Position numbers and translations under genes: made by a program
Source: Patiria miniata
Taxonomy: Eukaryota; Echinodermata; Asteroidea; Valvatida; Asterinidae
DNA: 64,000 bases
Direction: 5' to 3'
Assembly: GCF_015706575.1 (NCBI RefSeq)
Contig: NW_024037055.1
Span: 14,112,262 to 14,176,261, forward strand
Notes under the pieces: generated by a model
The model's input: the letters and a program-made list of their open reading frames with translations, nothing else
What the model was told of the DNA's origin: nothing
Databases searched by the model: none
Shown: piece by piece, positions 37,001-49,000 of the stretch
How the letters are laid out: every line of letters begins with the position of its first letter
How positions within the stretch are numbered: the first letter of the stretch is position 1

Positions 37001-40000
37001 GTCGTCCGTAGGTTCACGCCGGGCAGCAAGTACGGATGGGTGGCCAGGAAGTCCGACAGCAGACAGTACCTGATAGCGGACTTTGGACAGAACGTTGAGC
37101 TGTACTGTGTGGATATAGAGAAGGTCATCATGGGTAGTCGAGGTGGATGGATCAAAGCCCTGAAGATGGAGTACAGTAATGACAAGGATACATGGCTGCC
37201 TTACACACTGGATCCAGCCGATAAGGATGGGGTAGGAAACACATTTTCTCCAGTTGTCCGTAACACTTTTTTTGTCCGTTATGCACATGTTGCATTTGCG
37301 CTGCGTTCATGCCTTTCATTTTTACGGACACAAAAATCGTTCCTATTGATAGACACGTCCCTTTTCATATATATATGTTGCGTGTCCATTCCGATGGCCC
37401 TTCAAATTCACTCCATGAGCGAATGAGTGATTTTGGTGAGTTTGTGATGTTCTGAAAAGAAGCGAGGGAAACTCTTTTCAGAGCCTCACAAACTCACAAA
37501 AGAGATTTGTCACATGGTGCTACCATGAACCTTTATTTTATTGCAATTTTCACCATGCAAACCTTCAAATCTGAATTTGCAATTGATCATGTTATGTTCA
37601 TATACTTCATACAAACATAAAGCAAATTTGACATCATGAAACTTTTGTGGCCAAAATGTGTGAGTTGGATGTGTTTAACTTGTTCAAATTTACAGCGTTA
37701 AGTTGTCATGATGGCACAAATTTGCCTTAATTTAGGTTTTACAGGAGTATGAATTGACATTGATATGAAACAACTGTTTGCATTTGTACCCCCAAAAAAA
37801 CCAAGTGTACTTCAACAATTAAACACTCAAGTTCAGATGGGAATTTCAGATCCTTGAAAGTATTTTTCTCAATATGGAAATAGTTGCATAATTCTACCTT
37901 TTCCTAGCAAATTGTACCAAGAAACGAGTCTAATATCTTGATTTTTATTTTTTTTAAAATTTTTACTAGATCATTGAAGTTAACTATGGCGACTCTGCAT
38001 TAGCTAGGATTAGGAACAGTGTGCCCATCGTGGCTCGCTATATCAAGATAATTCCCATCAAATGGCACCAGGCCATCGCCGGCAAGTTCAGATTCTTAGG
38101 GTACAGATACAAAGGTAAGAAAGCACACTTGTAGTCGAGTCGGTCACACATTAGTCACAAGCCACATCGCAATTGAAATCCCTTGTAAGGTCAATGACAA
38201 ATGACGGAACGGAAGACAGTACTAGTATCAAATACCTTGCAGAGTTATTCCACATTAAAATGGCACCTTTCAGAAGAAAACTGACATCGAACGTGGGTTC
38301 AAAATAGAGTGCCTGCATGGCACATTTTTTTTTTTACATTTACATGCGCTTGCAGCAGAATCTATTTGCAAGACCCTCAAAACTGCATATGTTTGCTGTG
38401 TTTTCTCAAAAGATAATAGCCACTGATTTAAAAATTCAACAGGTTGCTACAAACTCTACTTAAAGGGAATATACAACATTTGCAAACATGGAAAAACAAA
38501 ACTACCAAGTTTTTACGAAAAACCTTACTAAGATGTTGGTAAATGACGGTCTAAAGCATCCTGTAAAATTATGGCACCTGGTGTGAAGTCATTTTCAAGA
38601 AAATTGTATTTTTGTATACATTTCCAACGGTGGTCAGCCGACCACCGTTGGAAAAACCAAACTATTTTACAACTGCTGCTCCCAATTTACAATTTTTTTT
38701 CAGTCACAATGTTGTTTGCTATTGGTTACATGTTCATGAACGGGTGCAGGCCAGCTAGACTGGTTCCCTTACCTTACAATTTTCCAGCATCTATAAATTG
38801 ATCCATTTTATCTTTACTGGAGTCAGGGAACCAGACTACTTGAGCATTTTTGGGTTTTTTGTTTTTTTCCAGCATTTTCGAACACAAAACTTCAAAAATG
38901 TCAGTGTAACAATATTTGATCTATTATACTAACCCTCAAATAGTTCATTTCTAAAAATTACAGCAAAAGCCAATGATGTACATTCCCTTTAAGATAGGAG
39001 CAAGTCAAGTACATCCTTTCCATTTAATAGGTTTAAAAGTGGAAGACTGCATTATTAAGAATGCAGATTGCATCAATACCCATCCCTGATGAATATATTT
39101 GACGTAATAGACTTGCTTTTCAATCCGTCCAGGTCTGAATTTCCGAGTGCTAGGTTCCCAGAGTAAGAAACGCATAGCATCAGATCAAGGGGTCCCAACG
39201 GTAACTTCCAGTGAAGTGGAAGATGAAGAGACTGGTAAAAATCTTAACTTTCTTCTTACTTAAATTATCTTCAGGCACAGGCCTAATTAAATAAATTATT
39301 TGTCGATAAAAGCAGTCCCTTGTATCACAGAGGAACACTATTATGTTCTTGTTATGATTGTTTACAATTAGGTAATTTAAGTCTTTCTTACTGTGTACAA
39401 AGCTCTTGAAAATATGATGTATAACATGACAAGGTGATGAATAAGCACTTTTGTGGTACACCCTTACTGATATTCATGCAAGCTTGCAGCTTGCATGGTT
39501 CCAAATTTGTATAAAATTAGGGCAAGCTTGCAGGCAAGTGTGCAGAAAGTTTGCAGGAAAGGTTTGCAGCAACCTTGCGGAGAGTTTGCAGGCAAGCTTG
39601 CACAGTTCCAATTATGTTGCTGCAACCATGCCAGCAAGAGTGCAGCAACCTTGCAGACAAGCTTGCAGCAAGCTTGCATGGTTTCAAAGTTGTACATTAG
39701 GGCAAACTTGCAGGCAAGTGTGCAGAAAGCTTGCAGGAAAGGTTTGCAGCAAGCTTGCCGAAAGCTTGCAGGCAGCCTTGCAGCAACCTTGCAGAGAGTT
39801 TGCAGGCAAGCTTGCACAGTTCCAATTATGTTGCTGCAACCATGCAGGCAAAGAGTGCTGCAACCTTGCAGACAAGCTTGCAGCAAGCTTGCATGGTTTC
39901 AAATTTGTACATTAGGGCAAGCTTGCAGGCAAGTGTGCAGAAAGCTTGCAGGAAAGGTTTGCAGCAAGCTTGCCGAAAGCTTGCAGGCAGCCTTGCAGCA

Positions 40001-43000
40001 ACCTTGTGGAGAGTTTGCAGGCAAGCTTGCACGGTTCCAATTATGTTGCTGCAACCATGCAGGCAAAGAGTGCTGCAACCTTGCAGACAAGCTTACACGG
40101 TTTCAAATGTGTACAATGGGGAAAGCTTGCAGGCAAGCTTATGCAAGCTTACATGCAAGCTTACATGCAAGCTTACATGCAAGCTTGTGCAAGTTTACAT
40201 GCAAGCTTGTGCAAGCTTACGTGCAAGCTTGTGCAAGCTTACGTGCAAGCTTGTGCAAGCTTACGTGCAAGCTTGTGCAAGCTTACGTGCAAGCTTACGT
40301 GCAAGCTTGTGCAAGCTTACGTGCAAGCTTGTGCAAGCTTACGTGCCAGCTTGTGCAAGCTTACGTGCCAGCTTGTGCAAGCTTACGTGCAAGCTTACGT
40401 GCAAGCTTACGTGCAAGCTTACGTGCAAGCTTACGTGCAAGCTTGTGCAAGCTTACGTGCAAGCTTGTGCAAGCTTACGTGCAAGCTTGTGCAATCTTAC
40501 GTGCAAGCTTATTCAAGCTTACGTGCAAGCTTATGCAAGCTTACATGCAAGCTTATGCAAGCTTACATGCAAACTTATGCAAGCTTACATGCAAGCTTGC
40601 AGCAACCTTGCCGGTTGATGCAAGCTTACAGTAGGCTCTTGGCAATGGAAGCTTGCTGTAAAGGGGACAGATTGCTTCAAGATGAGGGCAAGCCTATATA
40701 CAAAGTTGCAAACAAACCTAATTGCTTATTTGCTATATACACTCTTGTGTATGAGGCAAGTTTTTTTTTTATATCACATGCACTTGAGGGTATTAAATGC
40801 ATATTGCAATGAGTGCAAGATTATTTTGAATCACAAAAGTATTCTATTGGGCACACAGCAATGCGTGTAGTAAATGGACTGTTTTAAGATTTGGCCATAA
40901 GTCCTGCCAGATTCAAACATGTGCAGCACATACATTTTCCTTAAAGACACTCTGCATTTTCCAGCCGCATGTGTCGAAATGTATTAAAGTGCATGCATCT
41001 TAATACTTATCGGGACATTTCTTCCCAGTTTTCACTTAGAGACAAATTATAAAGTGCACTGAGGGAATAGGAAATCTGCCTCTTCGTAAAAACTGTGATG
41101 ATTATGGTAATGATTTCGCAGCTGGTTTGGCTAAAACCATCATGGTGTGGGGCTGAACAGATCTGTCTGATTATAGCCCCTTGACAAATTTCGCGAATTA
41201 CTGTGAAAATTCTCATTGCGATAATAGACTTTATTCACGAGTCGGCCATGTTGAATTGAAAGCCAGGTAAATTCTTCATTTTTGGAACTTGCGAGGGGAT
41301 ATGGAAGCAATGAAATAAAAGCCCATTACAAATTAATACCAGTCTGCTGTGACGAATAAATTTACAATTTGTGATTTAACATACCCTCATGTTTTAAGCC
41401 ATGTCTAAAGAAAACATTTGAAAGTGAGGCTTGGAACGCACTCCAATCATAAAATAGTCTGGCACCATCCCTTTCGACAGTTTACAATTTATAAAATAGA
41501 TTCAGGGAGCATGATCGAAAATGGCTTCCTTGTGAATCAGGTCGATTAATTCCACTGTTTTATTCCAGGCCTTGCCTACAACTTGGTGGACTTTATCGAC
41601 TCCTACTACGCCAGCGCCTCGGCCAAGGACTTCAGTCCTGGCAGCCCCCAGGGCTGGCTGTCCCCCTTGGCCTCCGCCGATCAGTTCCTGACGGTGGTCT
41701 TCCAGGATTTGGTGCGGATTCGGCGTCTGAAGCTGAAGGGCATCAAGCTGGAGAACTACTCGGCTTGGGTCAAGAAGTTCCGGCTGCTGTACAAGACCAA
41801 AGAGGACGAAGACTGGACAGTGTACATGTACGATGACGATGAGGATGTAAGTTTAGAGTGTTTGAATTATGGCCAACTTACTTAAATGTAATTTTTGGGG
41901 GCTTATTGTCAGCAGAAGCTATAAATTTGAAAGGATGCAGCTACAACACAGTCGAGCCAAAGGCATGTACAGGCACCTCAGGCAGCGGCCATACAACCAA
42001 AGTCTTCTCAAAGACAATTTTCAAATCAGAATTCTGTCTGATGTTGTTATTCTAATTGTAATTCAGAATGTTGAAAAATATTCTTCTAAGAATCCCTTTG
42101 AGTGAAACATTTTTTTTGGGGGGGGGGGTATAAGACACTTTGTGAGGAGAATCATGTTACACACAAGAACATGGGCCACTAGTCACGTGACACAAGTAAC
42201 CTTACATACTAGAGATAAAGAGTCTGGGAAATTTGAAAATTGCAGTCACTACCATATCCTATGGTATCGTAAATTACCCCTGAACAACAGGCATATAATA
42301 TTTCCTTGATCCATTCCAATTCTGCCTTTTTTAGCATATGTAGATTGTTTGATAACACCATGGTATTGGTATAAGGAAAGCCCACCATGCAATTGTTCAA
42401 ATGTCAATTTGTTTAACTTACCAGATTAGGCCAAAAAAAAAAAGTCTCCGGTTTCTGGTATGGAGCTTGCCCAAAAAGTGGTGCGGCGACGCGGCTTTTT
42501 TTTTTTTACCTGATTTTTTTGCTTCAAATGTCGGCTGATGACTGCAAATGATGCCCGACTAAACTTAGTGCAAATATATGGGAGTCCAGAGAGGCCACAT
42601 AAAGCTTATTCTCGACCATAACCCGATCTAAAAACACGTCAAAATTGTGCAGCAGCAGGATTCCTGTCAAACCAATGAGTTTGGCGGTTTTGAGACATCA
42701 TCTTTCATTGAAAAAAAACCTTTTTCATTTTGCCGACGCGCATGGCTACGGCGCCGCGCGCGCATACCAGAAACCGGAGACTTTTTTGGGGGGCCTTAGG
42801 AATATGCAATTAAATTAATTAATTCATGACCAACCTAGGAATTTGAGGTTCCCAAGGATGCCAGTCCGGACCGGATGACGACCTTTGACCTCCCCAGCCC
42901 CATTAGGGCCAAGTATGTCAAGTTCCAGCCAGTGGAATGGGAGAAGGCAATAGGAGCCAAGCTTTTCTTCTACGGCAGCCGACGGCTAGGTGTGTACTCT

Positions 43001-46000
43001 CATTATCCAAAAAAAAATTGTCAGTTTTAAAGGGAATATACATCATTTGCTTTTGCTGTAATTTTCAGAAATGGATGGAATTGGGGGTTGGAAATATATA
43101 GCAAATATAGTTACACTGACTTTTTTGAGGTTTTGGGTTCGAAAATGCTATAGAAACCAAGAAAAACAATCATTTTTCTGTAGTCTGGTTCCCTGACTCC
43201 ATATAAGAAGAAACAGAGCAGTTTACATACATTGGGGAATTGTAAGGTCAGGGAACCAGTCTAGCTGGCTTGTACCCATTCATAGGTGTGTAATCGATTG
43301 CAAACAAGTGCGATGGTCAATTGGGGCCAGTATTTGAAAAAAAGCCAGATTTTCCAACGCTAGTCGGCCGACCAGCGTTGGAAATTGATACAAAAATACC
43401 ACTCTTCTTGAAAATGACAGTATACCAGGTGCCATGATTTTACAGGATGCTTTACACTGTCATTCACTAACAGTCCAGCAAGGTGTTTCAAAATGATTTG
43501 GTAGTTTTATTTTTAGATGTTTGCAAATGTTGTATTTTCACTTTAAAAGCTGTTTGAAAGTATAAAACCTTTGTAAACAGGGCTTTGCTCAGCATTGTAG
43601 TGAAGTCATCTTGATGTTAAAGGTAGTAGAGTACTAAACAAGCCTAAAGCTCTCCGCACACTATTACGATTTCACCGGATCACCAGTATTTTTTTTGTCC
43701 TTGTTGTGGAGACTGCAATGTTAACCAGCACACATGCCCAATTCTATCCTATAATCCAACACGTGATGATCTGTCACACAATGACAAAATGGCAGCCAAC
43801 AATTTTGAATCATGTGACTTCTTTAGTGAATCTGATTGGTTTACATAAATATTGCGTTCGGTGAAATCGGGCTGCTGACCGCACACCTTTTCCTTTGACA
43901 TCGGATCCGGAAAAAAAAATCCAATGTTTAAATGTCATCCAATCGCCTTGTGTACAGTCAGATCGGTCCGTTATTTTCAGCACGCACCTCGATATTTGCG
44001 ATGGGTTGATGGTCGGGTGAACTGGTAAACTCTGAAAGGTGGGCAGCAGGCTTAAGGCCAGAGGTTGTGTTGAATGAGTACATTAAATAAGCCAAATATG
44101 CATGAGTTTATGCACTGACCCAAAACCACACATTGTTGGTCGAACCAATGGTGAATTGACCAATGAAATAAGCACCACTACCTCATGAGTATGCATGAGC
44201 TTATGCAGTGACTGACAACCAAACATTGTTGGTCTAACTGATGTTGAATTGACCAATGAAACAAGTACCACAAGCTCATGAATATGCATGATGTATTCAG
44301 TGGCTCACAACCACATGGTTGGTTGAACTCCTGTCTTCTTGTCAATTAGGGAAGTACACACAACTTCGCGAGAGACGGACCATGAGGCTCTACTACTCCT
44401 TCCATGAGATCCAGGCATCCTGGTCCAAAGCTAAGGCATCCTGCAAGGCCAACGGTGGCTCCCTGGTCCGTGTTTTTGCTCCTAGAGTCCAGGAGGCTAT
44501 CGTTGATCACATTGAATCCATCAAAATTGAAGGTAAGGTTTTGTGGAACAGTTCGACTAGTGTGGTAAGACTTCGCGAAAACAAGAACGATAATTTCTTG
44601 TGAAAACTTCATCTTCATCTTCATGTTGAACCATCTATCCAGCACCTTTTTCCTCTTTATTTGGAGTCCTCTCCTAAAAGCTGTTATCGATTTGGATTCT
44701 TTTTCAAAAATAAGTCTTGCGTTACATTAATTTTAAGCACCTAAACAATAGCAACTGCATACCTAAGCCTTAGCAGCTGTTGGAACGTTGCAGGCTTTAT
44801 CACATTTCTCTTAATAATGCTACTTATTTTTCTTCTTACCTTTTCTTTGAGCATGCGTGTAATGTGGGCTCCGTGCACCAACAAAAGAGGGCGCGATTTT
44901 ACCTCTTTTGAGAGCGCCGTGGACGAGAAACACAGCGTGCGCATACTGTACTGTACTGGTTCGCGCACAAAATACGCACGACATCGTGAATGTGCAAAAG
45001 CTATGGTCACTGCGTCTTTGCGTGAGCGTTAGGTGTCGTCGGCGCGCAAATATGTTCGAATTCAACTTGCGATGGTCTCTGAGACTAATCCCCGCCTCCA
45101 ATAACTTTGGATACATTCAAAATACGCAGTGGATGGATCGGGATCCAGTCTAGGTCACCCCCAACTCTCCTTTTCTGGCCGTTGATGGGGTACTTGTGCA
45201 CGGAACCCATATTGCAAGCTTAGGGAGAGACAATTTTCAGTTTATTAAAATATTATTAGTGAAAGGTAAAAAAAAAAGAGACTTGAAACATTTCTGTGTG
45301 AGCACTCTCTGTTCAGGACTAAATGTTTAGTTCTAGAACAACAAAAAATTAATTCTTCGATGAGCGCCTGACTTTCTGAAAGATTGTTAGATATCAGATT
45401 GTATCAGATATTGAATCTGAGACTAGCCATTAAACAACTTTCTGCTTTGATAATCTCTGAGTTTAGTCATTTGTTATATTGACCAAAGCACATAAAGGGT
45501 TTGTGTGCCCTATCAACACTTGTGAAGTAGACCAGTCGGACTAAAATAGTGTCCTGCAAAATGTGTATCTAACGAAGCTGACATTTCTGTGGTTGTTTCT
45601 TTCAAGGTGATTGGTGGATCGATGCTTCAGATGCTACCACAGAGGACCAATGGTCAACCTCGGTTGGACCTCTGCCGTATGCTGATTGGCTGAGTGGAAA
45701 GAAGCCTGACAGTGACGAGAACAAGGACTGCGGATTCCTAATGTATGTTCAGTATTTTTCAGACTTGTGGTTTTTATGTGGATTTCTCTTTACTTTGTGT
45801 TTCTAGGCCACGGCAAATAAATTGTGACTGAAGCCACGTCAGAATTAATTGGTAACGGTCATCAGTAAAGGCCCTGTCACACTGACTGCGATCTTTTATG
45901 CGCTCTCACTGCGTCCTTGAAAAATAGCTGGGGCTCAACAACAACTACTAGATCGCAGCGACAACTACATAGGTCGCCAGATGGGCGCCAGGGGGTCTTA

Positions 46001-49000
46001 ATGGTCTCCGATGAGCGCCAAGGTCTTTGAACATGCTCAAAACAATCGCAACACCTCTGCGCTCTGGCCAGGGCGCCGTAATGACGCCACTCGGGCGCTG
46101 TGCGAGCGTGAATCATGCGACATTGAAGTGGCATTGAGGTAGCCTAGGCGCAAGACAGTCGATGTAGTCTCCATGAGAAAGTAACTCGACTGCGATGAAC
46201 TTGTAGCATCATTTTGAAACTGGGCTGTGTATTGACCGTTTTGTCTTGGTATTTATACAGCGCAAGTGACGTCGCATGAGCGTATTTTGGTCAAATAGAG
46301 AGCGCGACGAATGCTACTAGGACGTATCAACAGCGAGCAGAGCGTAGTGTGAGCACAGTGACAGCGCAGCGGCAGCGACTAGATCGAGTAATTGAGCTTG
46401 ACAGGGGCGCATAGAGAGCGAGTTGAGCGCATCATAAGCGTGGGAAGAGCACAGTATGAGCGTAGCTTGAGCTTCTTTGAGACAGAAAGTTGTCATTTTC
46501 TTGCATCCTCGCTGCGATTGTTAAATTTATGAAATATTTTTGGTCGCCGTAAGGTCTCCTATGAGATCGCATATAATGTGACAGGCCCTTTACACACTTG
46601 TGTATGGGGAGTGGCTTTAGCCAGTGTGTTATCACATCCTCCAACGCGAATTGGTTAAAACTTTTAAAAGAATGGCGGTCGTTGAGCTGCCACAGTAGCC
46701 TGGTGGCTAACGAGATGAACAAGCGGTGAAAAGATACCTGGTTCAAATCCTGCTATGTCCAATTTGCCAATTTTTGTTTCTGCTCCAGCTTCATCGATTG
46801 TTTTCTGTTTTTTGAAGGAGAAATAGCAGAACTAAAACCTGAATATCTTGCCGTGATTACTGAATTATTCATAAGTGCATGGCTTCACCCACCTACGGAA
46901 AAAAAATATGCGCACAGCACGCCATTCGTAAGATGCCTAATAGCGCAGCACTTTCATGCAAAATAATGGCAAGAAAAAAACAAAAGTGTGACGTCACAGG
47001 AGGGTGTTAAAGCCTTGGAGTTTGTAACGTGTTCCCGTTAATTTTATTCCCACTAAAGGTATAGTCCATCATTTGCAGCCATCCGAAAAGTAACTGGCGT
47101 AATTATTGTTGAAAAACAAACTTGGTTGAAAGATAGTAAGGGGACTAAACTCCCTGTGAAATTATTCTTTCTGGGAAGCTGTCATTTTGAAGTAATCAAC
47201 GAAAGAAGGCATTTCCAACGGTGATTCTTAAGAAGCACCGTAGGAAAATTTAAATTAGTAGTTCGTTTTGTTATTCAGCGCAGCGCGCACAAGTATTGGA
47301 ACGACGCACACGCGCGCGCGGTTGTTATAATTCGTCGGAGCAGTGCGCGACGTCACGTATAGCTGCAATTCAAAACAATTCAAAACATGATTCAGTAACT
47401 TTGGATTTGAAATTGAGATCTTAGAATGCTGTTTTTCTCGGAATGTACAGCTGAAGCTTAGCTGAAACTTCATCAGGTTAGTTGCTCAGTATCCTTCATT
47501 AGATTTTGAACTCTTTTGTTGCTTCAAACGAACAAAATGCACAAATTACAAATGATGGACTGTAGCTTTAACATTAATTACGATTTGGTTTGATGTGCAG
47601 GTACGCTGAGAACTACCACTGGGACCATGCTGACTGTGAAGACGCAAAGCACTACATTTGTCAGTATGGTGAGTGAATTCACAGTAAACTCCAAATTTTC
47701 TCTTTCTCAGGAATTCTTTGTAAAACTGAAAGAGGGGCTGTGTAGGTAGGCAACAGTTTGCTAAAAAGTTGGCACGTGACCACAACATTTGTAAACCGAC
47801 ATTACATGATCTTTACTTTTTGGAAGCATTCTGAACTATTTGGTGTAGGACAAAATGCAACTTGGAAATTGGTTTCAGAACCCCTGTTTGGAATCACACA
47901 CACTTTATACCAGGGATGTATTATGTAGTCAAGTCCATCACAAGTCCTCCAGTCCCAATTCAAATCAGCAGCTTTTCAAATGAGCTTTGTTTTCCGTTGT
48001 TATTGTTCATTCACTGTTACTTGTGACTGGACTTGTGATTTATTTGTGACTGGACTTGTGACTGGACTTGAGATTTACTTGTGACTGTTGTGACTGGACT
48101 TGAGATTTACTTGTGACTGGACTTGTGACTGGACTTGTGACTGGACTTGTGACTGGACTTGTGACTGGACTTGTGACTGGACTTGTGACTGGACTTGTGA
48201 TTGGACTTGTGATTGGACTTGTGACTGGACTTGTGACTGGACTTGTGACTGGACTTGAGATTTACTTGTGACTGGACTTGTGACTGGACTTGTGACTGGA
48301 CTTGTGACTGGACTTGTGACTGGACTTGTGACTGGACTTGTGACTGGACTTGTGACTGGACTTGTGACTGGACTTGTGACTGGACTTGTGATTGTACTTG
48401 TGACTGGACTTGTGACTGGACTTGTGACTGGACTTGTGACTGGACTTGTGACTGGACTTGTGACTGGACTTGTGACTGGACTTGTGACTGGACTTGTGAC
48501 TGGACTTGTGACTGGACTTGTGACTGGACTTGTGATTGGACTTGTGACTGGACTTGTGATTGTACTTGTGACTGGACTTGTGACTGGACTTGTGATTTAC
48601 CTGTGACTGAACTTGTGATGGACTTGTGGTGGACTTGTGATGGACTTGTGATGGACTCGACAACATCCCTGCTGTATGTCTCTTTTTTTGGTTTTATTTA
48701 CGCAAGTAACTATAAGTCTGACTTTTTGGCCATTGTGCCTGAGACATTTTAAAGTTTGTTAAGTTTTAATACAAATTTATTCTGAAAGCTTGGATCCTAA
48801 AGAAATCAATATGAATGCAAAAACATGTCCCTAAGTTCATTGTTTGGGTCAAAATTCACAACACAGAATAATTTCACGAGGTGTTTAGTACCAGTACATT
48901 CTTGAATCCAAGTAAACTTTTGGATAATAATTCGGTAGGTTTTACTTCAGGGCTAAATAAAGATGACCCTACGTGTCTTACAATCTCAAACTGTCTTCTA

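Noticed and set aside
39495-40634. 379-codon open frame and overlapping frames of 288-295 codons in the AAGCTT array
   Set aside because: They consist of the 12-bp and roughly 200-bp repeat translated in different frames, show no domain and lie in an intron. Openness follows from a period divisible by three without stops.
48255-48752. 165-codon frame of CDWT repeats and antisense HKSS repeats
   Set aside because: Direct translation of the 12-bp minisatellite, open in several frames on both strands.
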